Source: Flavobacterium micromati
GTDB taxonomy: Bacteria; Bacteroidota; Bacteroidia; Flavobacteriales; Flavobacteriaceae
DNA length: 64,000 bases
Assembly (NCBI RefSeq): GCF_900129585.1
Contig: NZ_FQWF01000003.1
Span: 124,001-188,000 of the forward strand
Direction of reading: 5' to 3'
Positions 38,227 through 47,269 of the stretch are shown one piece after another. The notes below the pieces were generated by a model. That model was given only the letters and a program-made list of their open reading frames with translations. It did no database searches and had not been told where the DNA came from. Each line of letters begins with the position of its first letter. Position 1 is the first letter of the stretch. The position numbers and the translations under genes were made by a program.

Positions 38227-39879
38227 ATGATAACGTCACTTTCGATAAAAAACTATGCTTTAATTGAAAAATTGACAATCGATTTTTCAAAGGGTTTTTC
38301 TACAATAACTGGAGAGACAGGAGCGGGGAAGTCTATAATTCTCGGCGCAATAGGTTTAGTTTTGGGTAAAAGAGCTGATTTAACTTCATTAAAAAATAAA
38401 GAAGAGAAATGTGTTATTGAAGCACATTTTGAAATTTCTAAATATAATTTAGTTCCTTTTTTTGAAGCCAATGATTTGGATTTTGAAAATGAAACAATCA
38501 TTAGACGAGAAATTTTACCCTCTGGTAAATCACGTGCTTTTATCAACGATAGCCCTGTAAATCTTCAGGAACTTCAAGATTTGAGTTTGTTCTTGATTGA
38601 TATTCATTCACAGCAGCAAACTCAGGAGCTTTCTGAGGAAAATGTTCAATTTAAAATTATTGACGCTATTGCTAATAATGCAGACATTATTGTACAATAT
38701 CAGTCACTTTTGAAAGAGTATAAAGCGGAAAAATCTAAATTAAATGCGTTACTAAAAAAGCAAAGCGAATCAAACAAAGAACAAGAATACAATACATTCT
38801 TATTAAATGAATTAGTTGCTGCTAAGTTAAAGTCAGGTGAGCAAGAAATATTAGAAGCTAATTTTGAGCAATTAAACAATGTTGAAATTATCAAAGAGTC
38901 GGTTGACAAAGCTTTAGCAATTGCTAATGATGAACAGTTAGGCGTGTTGAATAATTTAAAAGAAATTAAAGTTTCATTGCAAAAAATTGCTCCTTTCTCC
39001 ATAGAATATCAAGTTTTACTTGAAAGAATTTCTAGTATTGCAATTGAATTTGATGATATTTCCGAAGAACTAAATCGAAGCTCGGAAAAAGTAATTTGTG
39101 ATCCAGAGCAATTAGATTTAATTAGTCAAAAACTGCAAGTTATTTTTAATTTGCAAAAAAAACATCAAGTTTCTACCGTCGAGGAGTTACTCAATGTGCA
39201 AAGTAGTTTAGAAAATTTAGTACTTGAATTGGGAAATATTGAGGAGGAGATAGAAAAATTGATAATTGCAATTAACCAAAAAACAATTGAATTAGATTCT
39301 TTTGCACATAACATCAGTCAAAATAGAGCAATAGCAATTCCGTTGTTATCTGAAAAGTTAATTGTGATTTTAGCCACTTTAGGAATGCCAAATGTTCGTT
39401 TTAAAATTGATGTTGCCGCAACAGAAACTTATTTTCTAAATGGAAAAGATGAACTGCGGTTTTTATTTTCGGCGAATAAGGGAACTGATTTTGGCTTACT
39501 TAAAAAAGTCGCTTCCGGCGGCGAAATGTCAAGAATTATGCTCGCTGTCAAGGCAATATTAGCACAATATTCCAAATTACCTACATTAATTTTTGACGAA
39601 ATTGATACCGGTGTTTCTGGTGAAATTGCAATAAGAATGGGTGAGATAATGAAACAGATGAGTCACGAAATGCAGATTTTTGCAATTACGCATTTACCAC
39701 AAATTGCTGCGAAAGGTGATGCACATTTTAAAGTAGCCAAATCAACTATTGGCGACGATACACTATCTGAATTGAAGCTTTTAAAGGCTGATGAAAGAAT
39801 AGTTGAAATTGCACAAATGTTGTCAGGAACCACTGTTTCTGATTCGGCCTTAAATCATGCAAAAGCCTTGCTGAACTGA
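38227..39879 (+). CDS. recN: DNA repair protein RecN
   Basis: RecN is an SMC-like ATPase that acts early in double-strand break repair. The 550 residues begin MITSLSIKNYALIEKLTIDF with Walker A GETGAGKS (about residues 31-38). Two coiled-coil arms (about 150-350) flank a short hinge. The C-terminal ATPase half has the ABC signature ASGGEMSRIMLAVKA, Walker B LIFDEIDTGVSG and the switch FAITHLPQIA. Length is standard. It ends the bamD-to-recN cluster; fabV follows with its own promoter inside the gap. Confidence 0.95.
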   Translation: MITSLSIKNYALIEKLTIDFSKGFSTITGETGAGKSIILGAIGLVLGKRADLTSLKNKEEKCVIEAHFEISKYNLVPFFEANDLDFENETIIRREILPSGKSRAFINDSPVNLQELQDLSLFLIDIHSQQQTQELSEENVQFKIIDAIANNADIIVQYQSLLKEYKAEKSKLNALLKKQSESNKEQEYNTFLLNELVAAKLKSGEQEILEANFEQLNNVEIIKESVDKALAIANDEQLGVLNNLKEIKVSLQKIAPFSIEYQVLLERISSIAIEFDDISEELNRSSEKVICDPEQLDLISQKLQVIFNLQKKHQVSTVEELLNVQSSLENLVLELGNIEEEIEKLIIAINQKTIELDSFAHNISQNRAIAIPLLSEKLIVILATLGMPNVRFKIDVAATETYFLNGKDELRFLFSANKGTDFGLLKKVASGGEMSRIMLAVKAILAQYSKLPTLIFDEIDTGVSGEIAIRMGEIMKQMSHEMQIFAITHLPQIAAKGDAHFKVAKSTIGDDTLSELKLLKADERIVEIAQMLSGTTVSDSALNHAKALLN

Positions 39880-39897
39880 TAAATTCATTTATATTTG
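39868..39897 (+). promoter_or_regulatory. Promoter of fabV
   Basis: TTG at 39868-39870 (inside the last codons of recN) and TATATTTG at 39890-39897, spaced by 19 bases. The leader to the ATG at 39965 would be about 60 bases. Confidence 0.6.
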
Positions 39898-39964
39898 TCA
39901 TTTGAAAACATTGGGCTAAAGCCGTTACAATTATAGAAGATATTAAATTTAAAGTATACCAAAT

Positions 39965-41161
39965 ATGATTATTGAACCTAGAATGAGAGGATTTATTTGT
40001 ACAACTTCTCACCCAAAAGGATGCGAGCAAAATGTTAAAAATCAAATTGATTATATCAATTCGAAAGGGATTATAGAAGGGGCAAAAAAAGTATTAGTGA
40101 TTGGAGCTTCGACAGGGTTTGGTTTAGCTTCAAGAATTACAAGTGCTTTTGGTTGCAATGCTGCAACTATTGGTGTGTTTTTTGAAAAAGAACCTTCTGA
40201 AGGAAAAACAGCCTCACCAGGTTGGTACAATTCTGCAGCGTTTGAAGATGAAGCGCACAAAGTTGGATTATATGCTAAAAGTATTAATGGTGATGCATTT
40301 TCGAAAGAAATTAAAAAGCAAACTTTAGAATTAATTAAAGCTGATTTAGGTCAAGTAGATTTAGTCATTTACAGTTTGGCTTCGCCTGTTCGCATGAATC
40401 CTGAGACAGGAATTTTGCATCGTTCTACTTTAAAACCAATAGGTGATGTATTTACTAATAAAACAGTAGACTTTCATTCCGGAAAAGTGTCTGAAATTTC
40501 TATTCAACCTAGTAGTGGTGACGATATTGAAAATACAGTTGCTGTAATGGGTGGCGAGGATTGGATGATGTGGATTGAAGCTTTAAAAGCTGAAAATTTA
40601 TTGGCAACTGGAGCAACAACAGTTGCTTATTCTTATATTGGGCCATCGTTAACTGAGGCAGTTTATAGAAAAGGAACAATTGGTCGTGCAAAAGATCATC
40701 TTGAGGCGACAGCATTTGCCATAACAGATAGCTTAAAAGCTATAGATGGAAAAGCCTATGTTTCTGTGAATAAAGCACTAGTCACTCAAGCCAGTTCTGC
40801 TATTCCTGTAATTCCCTTATACATTTCATTATTGTACAAAATAATGAAAGAAGAAGGAATTCATGAAGGTTGTATCGAACAAATACAGCGTTTGTACCAA
40901 GAGAGATTATATACAGGGAATAAAGTTCCTGTTGATGAAAAAGGTAGAATTCGTGTTGATGATCTAGAAATGCGCCCTGATGTGCAGGCCAAAATTGCTC
41001 AATTATGGGCTGAGGCAGTGACTGAAAATTTAGCCGAATTAGGAGATCTTGAAGGATACAGGAAGGATTTTTATAATTTATTTGGGTTTGATGTCGACGG
41101 AGTTGATTACAAAATTGAAGCCGACGAAATGGTAAATATTGATAGTATTGCTAAAGTGTAG
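39965..41161 (+). CDS. fabV: Enoyl-ACP/trans-2-enoyl-CoA reductase FabV
   Basis: FabV reduces the enoyl double bond with NAD(P)H in the last step of fatty-acid elongation and is generally resistant to triclosan. The 398 residues match the family from the start (MIIEPRMRGFICTTSHPKGC). The nucleotide-binding loop is VIGASTGFGLASR. The active Tyr-x8-Lys region is YSYIGPSLTEAVYRKGTIG. Later VNKALVTQASSAIPVIPLYI and the C-terminal FYNLFGFDVDGVDY are family hallmarks. It is a single gene between its own promoter and a terminator. Confidence 0.95.
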   Translation: MIIEPRMRGFICTTSHPKGCEQNVKNQIDYINSKGIIEGAKKVLVIGASTGFGLASRITSAFGCNAATIGVFFEKEPSEGKTASPGWYNSAAFEDEAHKVGLYAKSINGDAFSKEIKKQTLELIKADLGQVDLVIYSLASPVRMNPETGILHRSTLKPIGDVFTNKTVDFHSGKVSEISIQPSSGDDIENTVAVMGGEDWMMWIEALKAENLLATGATTVAYSYIGPSLTEAVYRKGTIGRAKDHLEATAFAITDSLKAIDGKAYVSVNKALVTQASSAIPVIPLYISLLYKIMKEEGIHEGCIEQIQRLYQERLYTGNKVPVDEKGRIRVDDLEMRPDVQAKIAQLWAEAVTENLAELGDLEGYRKDFYNLFGFDVDGVDYKIEADEMVNIDSIAKV

Positions 41162-41206
41162 TGATTTATGGTTGTAAAACCAGATAAATTATGTGATAAT
41201 TATTGA

Positions 41207-41237
41207 AAACCATCAACTTTTAGTTGGTGGTTTTTTT
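41207..41237 (+). terminator. Intrinsic terminator after fabV
   Basis: AAACCATCAAC pairs with GTTGGTGGTTT (one wobble) around a short loop, followed by a T-run. Confidence 0.88.
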
Positions 41238-41302
41238 ATCGATAAAGATTACATTTGTTAAAATTTTTTAAGTCGAAAAAATCTAATACTTATTTTTAAG
41301 AT

Positions 41303-42304
41303 ATGTTGTTTTCTCTAATAATACCAGTGTATAATAGGCCAGAAGAAGTTGACGAATTGCTGGAAAGTTTAACTCAGTCAACATATCAAGAGATATTTGA
41401 AATTGTACTCGTTGAAGATGGGTCAACTTTATTATGTAAGGATGTTGCTTTGAAATACAGTGATCGCCTTGATATTTCATATTATTTTAAAAATAATTCG
41501 GGTCCCGGAGACTCTCGTAATTACGGTATGAAAAAAGCTAAAGGAGATTATTTTATCATTTTTGATTCAGATTGCATTATCCCAAAACAATATTTGACAG
41601 AGGTGGACATGGCTTTAAAACAAGATTATGTAGACTGTTTTGGCGGACCAGACATGGCTTTAGATAGCTTTTCCGATATCCAAAAAGCCATCAATTTTGC
41701 TATGACCTCATTCCTTACTACTGGTGGAATAAGAGGTGGTTCTGAGAAAATCGATAAATTTCAGCCACGCAGTTTCAATATGGGTTTGTCCAAAAAAGCA
41801 TTTGAAGCATCGAATGGTTTTGGAAATATCCATCCTGGTGAAGACCCTGATTTATCAATCCGTTTATGGAATTTGGGTTATGAAACCAGACTTTTTCGTC
41901 CTGCTTTTGTATATCACAAAAGAAGAATTGATTGGCAAAAATTTTCAATTCAAGTTAGTAAATTTGGTAAAGCAAGACCAATTCTGAATAGTTGGCATCC
42001 CAATTACAGTAAATTAACTTATTTTTTTCCCTCAGTATTTATTATTGGTTTTTTCTACTCAATTTTTCTTTTATTGTTTTTTAATTTTGATCTTTTATTA
42101 CAATTATATTTTTTATATTTTTTGATATTATTTTTAGTTTCATCTTATCAAAATAAAAGTATTAAAATAGGCTATTTATCTTTAATAGCGGTCTGGAAAC
42201 AATTCTTTGGCTACGGTATAGGCTTTATGAAATCGTATTTTCAAATTATAATATTGAAGCGTAATCCGCACGAGGCATTTCCAGAATTATTTTTCAAAAT
42301 TTGA
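41303..42304 (+). CDS. Glycosyltransferase family 2, membrane-anchored
   Basis: The 333-residue enzyme would transfer a sugar from a nucleotide donor to an unknown acceptor at the inner membrane. The GT-A domain occupies about 1-220: FSLIIPVYNRPEEVDELLES, IVLVEDGST, and the DxD-type FDSDCIIP. NPGEDPDLS-like NIHPGEDPDLSIRLW matches the conserved ED motif. Three hydrophobic segments lie at about 230-290, followed by a basic tail. coaE begins 1 bp after its stop, so it is co-transcribed. A TACATTTG box lies at 41250-41257, with a TTG 23 bases before it. Confidence 0.88.
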   Translation: MLFSLIIPVYNRPEEVDELLESLTQSTYQEIFEIVLVEDGSTLLCKDVALKYSDRLDISYYFKNNSGPGDSRNYGMKKAKGDYFIIFDSDCIIPKQYLTEVDMALKQDYVDCFGGPDMALDSFSDIQKAINFAMTSFLTTGGIRGGSEKIDKFQPRSFNMGLSKKAFEASNGFGNIHPGEDPDLSIRLWNLGYETRLFRPAFVYHKRRIDWQKFSIQVSKFGKARPILNSWHPNYSKLTYFFPSVFIIGFFYSIFLLLFFNFDLLLQLYFLYFLILFLVSSYQNKSIKIGYLSLIAVWKQFFGYGIGFMKSYFQIIILKRNPHEAFPELFFKI

Positions 42305-42305
42305 T

Positions 42306-42902
42306 ATGACAAAAATCATTGGATTGACCGGCGGAATTGGTAGTGGCAAAACTACTATTGCAAATTATTTTCATGCTTTTGGAATTCCTATTTATATAGC
42401 TGATGACGAGGCTAAAAAACTGATGGATTCTAATGAATTAAAAAATGCTGTCCAAAACACATTTGGCAAAGCAATTATGGAAAATGGCATAATGAGCCGC
42501 GAGAAACTCGCTAAAATTGTTTTTGATAATCCCGAAGATTTAGAAAAGCTCAACGCTATAGTCCATCCTGCCGTAAAAAGTCATTTTAAGAAATGGTTAT
42601 CTCAACACAAAGCAGCTGCCTATATAATTTATGAAGCTGCAATTCTTTTTGAAAGTGGAAGTTTTAAAAACTGCGACTATATTGTAACAGTTACGGCTCC
42701 TATTGAAACACGAATTGAAAGAGTGATTAAGCGCGATAATTCTAGTCGTGAAAAGATTCTAAAACGTATGGATGCGCAATGGACTGATACACAGCGTATA
42801 TCAAAAAGTGATTTTATTATTCAAAATCTTAATACTGAAGAAGCTAAGCAAGAAATTAAAAAAATTCTTAATTTTTTAAAGATTAAACAAAAAGATGCAT
42901 AG
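42306..42902 (+). CDS. coaE: Dephospho-CoA kinase
   Basis: CoaE phosphorylates the 3'-OH of dephospho-CoA in the last step of coenzyme A synthesis. The 198 residues begin TKIIGLTGGIGSGKTTIANY with the Walker A loop. The substrate region includes IYIADDEAKKLMDSN, then LNAIVHPAVKSHF and YEAAILFESG. The lid region is TRIERVIKRDNSSREKILKRM. Length is normal. It is far from coaBC, the other CoA gene of this window, and follows the glycosyltransferase by 1 bp. Confidence 0.95.
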   Translation: MTKIIGLTGGIGSGKTTIANYFHAFGIPIYIADDEAKKLMDSNELKNAVQNTFGKAIMENGIMSREKLAKIVFDNPEDLEKLNAIVHPAVKSHFKKWLSQHKAAAYIIYEAAILFESGSFKNCDYIVTVTAPIETRIERVIKRDNSSREKILKRMDAQWTDTQRISKSDFIIQNLNTEEAKQEIKKILNFLKIKQKDA

Positions 42903-42961
42903 GTGTTAATGTTTGGTTAATGCATTATTTAATTTATTGTTAAAATACTAAATTTGTTTCG

Positions 42962-44545
42962 ATGAATAGACTTTTTTTTAAATTATTGGTTTTGTTAATG
43001 AGTATATCCCTGATTGGGATAATCCTTGTTCAAGTATATTGGTTTAATGCTTCTTTCAAAAATAATGATGAACAATTTAAATTTCACGTAAAACAAGTTA
43101 TTAGTAATGTTGCAAATAAAGTGCAAAAACAAGAGGCTTACAATTTTTACGCTAGAATTAATCAATACAAAGATAGCACTGGAAAAGTCCCTAAAAAGAA
43201 TGATATATTAGAATTTTATTACGTTCAAAAAAATCCTAAGACAAATAAAACAATAATTTATTCAAACAGCATAATTTCTGAAGATTACAATATTTCACCA
43301 ACGTTCATTGATAAAAAATTCGTTAATGATAATTTTAAAAGCTTTAGTTCCAAACGGGTTACAGAAGTGTATAATGATAAATCTATAGATAAATCTGAGA
43401 TTTCTCAAAGTTTGATACCTGATGTTCGAATTGAAAAAACTGGAAATTTAGATGTTTTAGACAATGCTTCATTTGAAATATATTATAAGGATTTTGCTTC
43501 CGTATTACCTATTCAGGAACGGGTAACAAAAGAAACGTTAAGCAAACTTATAAAAAAGGAATTGCAAGAGGCGGGTGTAAATACAAATTTTGAATTTAGT
43601 GTTTACAGTAACAATCTCGCAACTAATGTAAAATCTAAAGATTTTAAATACGATAAGGATGCAACTTATTCAATTCCTGTCTTTACTGATAATGAAGGCA
43701 ATAGTCGTTACCAATTATTAATAACGTTTCCGTACAAGAAAAGGTTTTTATTGTCTGAATTAGTAAGTATCACTATTTTGTCTATTGTTTTTACGCTAAT
43801 TATAATTATTGCTTACACAAGTGCTTTAAATCAGCTAATTCGGCAGCGTCAGATTTCTGAGATAAAGAATGATTTTATCAATAATATGACGCATGAGTTT
43901 AAAACACCTATTGCAACAATTAATTTAGCATTAGACGCAATTAGAAACCCGAAAATAATTGATGATAAAGAGAAAGTATTTCGATATTTGCAGATGATCA
44001 AAGATGAGAATAAGCGCATGCATGCTCAAGTAGAGAATGTTTTGCGAATATCAAAATTGGAAAAGAGGGAGTTAGATATTATAAAAGAGTCTCACAATAT
44101 TCATGAAATTATAAATGATGCAATAGAGCATGTAAATTTAATTTTAGAAGACAGACAGGGAACTATAGTAAATCATTTTAGTGCTTTAAGAAATACAGTT
44201 TTAATTAACGATGTGCATTTTACGAATGTGATCGTTAATATATTAGAAAATGCGGTAAAATATTCTCCTAATATTCCGGAAATCGAGATTTTTACTGAGA
44301 ATATCAAGGATATGATTATTATTAAAATTAAGGACAAAGGTTTAGGAATGAGTAAAATAGCTCAAAAAAGAGTTTTTGAAAAATTTTATAGAGAACATAC
44401 GGGTGATATCCACAATGTAAAAGGTCATGGTTTAGGATTAGCGTATGTAAAAAGAATTGTTGACGACCATAACGGTCAAGTCTATGTTGAAAGTGAAAAG
44501 GGAAAAGGGAGTACCTTCATAATAAAATTACCATTAATAAATTAG
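42962..44545 (+). CDS. Sensor histidine kinase, RprX-like
   Basis: This is a membrane sensor kinase of 527 residues. There is one N-terminal transmembrane helix (about 8-28), a periplasmic domain of about 230 residues without a recognised fold, and a second helix (about 263-288). His311 in NNMTHEFKTPIATI is the phosphorylated residue of the HisKA domain. The ATPase domain has the N-box ILENAVKYSPNIPEI, and G-boxes IKDKGLGMS and GHGLGLAYVKRI. The large periplasmic part and the partner 3 bp downstream match the RprX/RprY pair of Bacteroides. The signal is unknown. Confidence 0.92.
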   Translation: MNRLFFKLLVLLMSISLIGIILVQVYWFNASFKNNDEQFKFHVKQVISNVANKVQKQEAYNFYARINQYKDSTGKVPKKNDILEFYYVQKNPKTNKTIIYSNSIISEDYNISPTFIDKKFVNDNFKSFSSKRVTEVYNDKSIDKSEISQSLIPDVRIEKTGNLDVLDNASFEIYYKDFASVLPIQERVTKETLSKLIKKELQEAGVNTNFEFSVYSNNLATNVKSKDFKYDKDATYSIPVFTDNEGNSRYQLLITFPYKKRFLLSELVSITILSIVFTLIIIIAYTSALNQLIRQRQISEIKNDFINNMTHEFKTPIATINLALDAIRNPKIIDDKEKVFRYLQMIKDENKRMHAQVENVLRISKLEKRELDIIKESHNIHEIINDAIEHVNLILEDRQGTIVNHFSALRNTVLINDVHFTNVIVNILENAVKYSPNIPEIEIFTENIKDMIIIKIKDKGLGMSKIAQKRVFEKFYREHTGDIHNVKGHGLGLAYVKRIVDDHNGQVYVESEKGKGSTFIIKLPLIN

Positions 44546-44548
44546 AAT

Positions 44549-45265
44549 ATGGAAAATGTAAATAAAAAAATACTTTTAGTAGAGGACGATCTTAATTTTG
44601 GTGCGGTGCTAAAGGATTATTTAATGCTAAATGATTTTGATGTCACTCTAGCTAAGAATGGAATGGAAGGATTTGAAAAGTTCAAAAAAGACACTTTTGA
44701 TTTGTGTATTCTTGACGTAATGATGCCATATAAAGATGGCTATACGCTTGCGAAAGAGATCAGAGAAAAAAATAACGAAGTTCCAATCATCTTTTTGACT
44801 GCAAAATCGATGAAAGAAGATGTTTTGAAAGGATATAAAGCAGGCGCTGATGATTATTTAAATAAGCCATTTGACTCTGAGGTGTTGTTAATGAAAATCA
44901 AAGCAATTATTCAGAGAAAATCTTCAGATGTTAAAGCCGAGCAAGTGCAGTTTGAATTTAATATTGGCAAATTCCACTTGAATTCCAAGCTTCGTTTTCT
45001 GACTTTTAATAATGAAGAGCCAATTAAATTATCTCCAAAAGAGAATGAGTTATTAAAAATGCTTATTCTTCATGAAAATGATTTAATGCCAAGAGAATTA
45101 GCATTAACAAAAATATGGAGAGATGACAACTACTTTACTTCTAGAAGTATGGACGTGTACATCGCCAAACTAAGAAAGTATTTAAAACTTGATGAAGATG
45201 TTGAAATCCTAAACATTCACGGAGAAGGGTTTAGATTAGTTGTCAAAAATAAAGTATCAGTATAA
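44549..45265 (+). CDS. OmpR-family response regulator, RprY-like
   Basis: The 238-residue protein is the partner of the kinase 3 bp upstream. The receiver domain has acidic residues in LLVEDDLNFG, phosphoacceptor Asp56 in DLCILDVMMPYKDG, the Thr in IFLTAKSMKED and Lys in DDYLNKPFD. The winged-helix DNA-binding domain (about 135-235) includes LSPKENELLKMLILHEN and the recognition helix region SRSMDVYIAKLRKYL, then ILNIHGEGFRLV. It ends at a strong terminator. Targets are unknown; RprY in Bacteroides has been linked to stress and metabolism. Confidence 0.93.
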   Translation: MENVNKKILLVEDDLNFGAVLKDYLMLNDFDVTLAKNGMEGFEKFKKDTFDLCILDVMMPYKDGYTLAKEIREKNNEVPIIFLTAKSMKEDVLKGYKAGADDYLNKPFDSEVLLMKIKAIIQRKSSDVKAEQVQFEFNIGKFHLNSKLRFLTFNNEEPIKLSPKENELLKMLILHENDLMPRELALTKIWRDDNYFTSRSMDVYIAKLRKYLKLDEDVEILNIHGEGFRLVVKNKVSV

Positions 45266-45272
45266 AGATAAT

Positions 45273-45303
45273 AAGGCTCCAAGAAATTGGAGCCTTATTT
45301 TTT
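45273..45303 (+). terminator. Intrinsic terminator after the two-component pair
   Basis: A perfect 10-bp stem (45273-45282 with 45287-45296) with a GAAA tetraloop, followed by a T-rich run. Confidence 0.93.
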
Positions 45304-45401
45304 TAGATTTATAAACGCATTTAATTATTATCTGGTTTTTAAATGAAATTAATTGCAACTAGTCAAAATAGAATTACATTCAAAAATTTATAAAAGGGTT
45401 G

Positions 45402-46142
45402 TTATTCCCAATTCAATTGCAACGCAAAACTCGTTTTATCATCTTTAGTGATGCTAAAGATAGTTTCTGTTTCTGAAATATTTTCATGAATTAACACTTG
45501 GTCCATTAACGATAATTCTTTTAAAAAATTCATTTCAAAACTTTTTAATTTTTGCTTCAGAATCAAATTTGGTGCAACAAAATCCAAGCACCATTCTAGA
45601 TATTTTACATTATTTACATGGTTAACAATATCCAAATCAGATAAGAAAACAGTTTTCTCAAAAATCGTTTCTCTCTGATAATTCAAATTGATTTTTGAAA
45701 ATCCTGTTACAGTAGCTTTATTATCTGGGTACAATTCAAAATGTAGAAATGGTAAAGCTAGTGCCTCAGGCCGCCGTTTTTTTGTATTAAAAACTGCCCA
45801 AAACGTTTCAGAACCAATTATTTTAGTACCATTTAAGTACATTTCTAAGGCACGTACAGAACGAGAATTTTCTAAAGAATTGATCCATGTTTTTACAGTA
45901 ACTGTATCTCCTGATTTAGGTAATCTATCAATTTCAACTCGCATTCTGCTTAAAACCCAAGCTTGGTTGGAGACTTGCATATCTTGAAAACTAATTCCCC
46001 CTATTTCAGAATGTGCAGCAGCTGTGAGCTGAAGCATATTGCATAAATCAGTGTATTTTAAATATCCATTTGGAGAACATTGCGTAAAATTGATATCCCA
46101 ATCTTTGCTTAATATTGATGTGAAATTTGATGCTATTGGCAT
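45402..46142 (-). CDS. Acyl-[acyl-carrier-protein] thioesterase
   Basis: The 246-residue product is a FatA/FatB-like double hot-dog thioesterase that would release fatty acids from acyl-ACP. It begins with SNFTSILSKDWDINFTQC, followed by SNQAWVLSRMRVEIDRLPKSGD, typical for the first hot-dog domain, and SDLDIVNHVNNVKYLEWCLD, which holds the conserved catalytic Asn/His region of the second. Length fits bacterial members. It lies 48 bp downstream of miaA on the same strand. Substrate chain length cannot be judged from sequence. Confidence 0.88.
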   Translation of the reverse strand: MPIASNFTSILSKDWDINFTQCSPNGYLKYTDLCNMLQLTAAAHSEIGGISFQDMQVSNQAWVLSRMRVEIDRLPKSGDTVTVKTWINSLENSRSVRALEMYLNGTKIIGSETFWAVFNTKKRRPEALALPFLHFELYPDNKATVTGFSKINLNYQRETIFEKTVFLSDLDIVNHVNNVKYLEWCLDFVAPNLILKQKLKSFEMNFLKELSLMDQVLIHENISETETIFSITKDDKTSFALQLNWE

Positions 46143-46190
46143 TGCAGTAATCGATTTATTATTTTTATTATTGCTTAAATGTTGTGCTTG

Positions 46191-47108
46191 TTATTTTTTT
46201 AGTTTAATAAAAGAAATTATATCTTCTATTGGTTCATTATAATCAAACCACTTTGTATCTTGATTCCTTTTAAACCACGTTAATTGTCGCTTAGAAAATC
46301 GCCTTGTGTTTTTCTTTATTTCCTGAATGGCAAATTCTAATGATATTTCATTTTCAAAATAACTAAAAAGCTCTCTGTAACCAACGGTTTGCAACGCATT
46401 TAGGTCTTTATTAGGATATACTTTGTTAGCTTCTTGCAATAAACCTTGGCTCATCATGGTATCAACACGTTGATTAATACGTTCATAAATTATGGTCCTT
46501 TCAGCTTCTAAGCCAATTAAAATAGCAGTGAAGTCTCTGGAATTGTGTTTTTGATTTAAAAAGGAAGAATAAGGCTTTCCAGATCCTACACAAACTTCAA
46601 CAAATCGCATCATCCGTTGCGGGTTTTGTAGTGTTTGTGGATTATTAGCTTTTAAACTTTGATAATAATTTGGATCTAAAAATTCTAGCTGTTGTTGTAA
46701 AAATCCGATTCCTAATTTTTCATATTTTGAATTGATTTCTGCTCGTACCTCGGGATCTATTTCTGGGAATTCATCAAATCCTTTTAGAACAGCATCTACG
46801 TACAAACCAGATCCACCTACTAAAATTGCGACATCATTTTTAATAAATAATTCGGCTAGTTTTGCGATGGCTTCTTTTTCAAAATCGCCTACTGTATAAT
46901 TTTCAAAAATAGATTTATTTTGGATGAAATGATGTTTTGCTGCCGCCAACTCAGTCACATTTGGTACCGCGGTTCCAATGGTCATTTCCTTAAAAAATTG
47001 TCGGCTATCACAGGAGATAATTTCGCATTTAAAATAATTTGCAATGGCAATGCTCAAGGATGTCTTTCCTATAGCTGTTGGTCCCACAATAGTGATTAGA
47101 TATTTCAT
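46191..47108 (-). CDS. miaA: tRNA dimethylallyltransferase
   Basis: MiaA adds a dimethylallyl group to adenosine 37 of tRNAs that read codons starting with U. The 305 residues begin with the P-loop IVGPTAIGKTSLSI, then the conserved EIISCDSRQFFKEMTIGTA, HHFIQ, and GGSGLYVDAVLKGFDEFP. Later RVDTMMSQGLLQEA, LQTVGYRELF and the C-terminal RRFSKRQLTWFKRN match the tRNA-binding region. Length is standard. It follows a 161-bp gap that holds a dispersed element. Confidence 0.96.
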   Translation of the reverse strand: MKYLITIVGPTAIGKTSLSIAIANYFKCEIISCDSRQFFKEMTIGTAVPNVTELAAAKHHFIQNKSIFENYTVGDFEKEAIAKLAELFIKNDVAILVGGSGLYVDAVLKGFDEFPEIDPEVRAEINSKYEKLGIGFLQQQLEFLDPNYYQSLKANNPQTLQNPQRMMRFVEVCVGSGKPYSSFLNQKHNSRDFTAILIGLEAERTIIYERINQRVDTMMSQGLLQEANKVYPNKDLNALQTVGYRELFSYFENEISLEFAIQEIKKNTRRFSKRQLTWFKRNQDTKWFDYNEPIEDIISFIKLKK

Positions 47109-47115
47109 ATTTTTT

Positions 47116-47258
47116 TAGCCCAGATGGAAACGGAAACCCCGAAGCTATTGCAGTTTATTTTTTCTTGGGGTAAAAGAGCGACTGGAAGAAGCTCCTTTTA
47201 TGCCTTAGAAAAATAACTGGAATAGCGAGGAGTTGCAGTGTACAGCTGGATTAGCTTC
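47116..47258 (+). repeat. TAGCCC-type dispersed element, copy 2
   Basis: It begins TAGCCCAGATGGAAACGG, matching copy 1 (32374-32472, minus strand) in 18 of 23 positions, and ends with a related TTAGCTTC. The centre is longer than in copy 1 and includes ACCCC and GGGGT as possible stem arms. It fills nearly the whole gap between miaA and the ion-channel gene and starts 8 bases after the miaA start codon. Confidence 0.55.
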
Positions 47259-47269
47259 AAATTAATAAA

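Noticed and set aside
42937..42961. Promoter TAAATTTG right before the RprX-like kinase
   Set aside because: The -7 box (42949-42956) is exact but no TTG lies at a fitting distance, and the kinase may be read from upstream; too weak to list.
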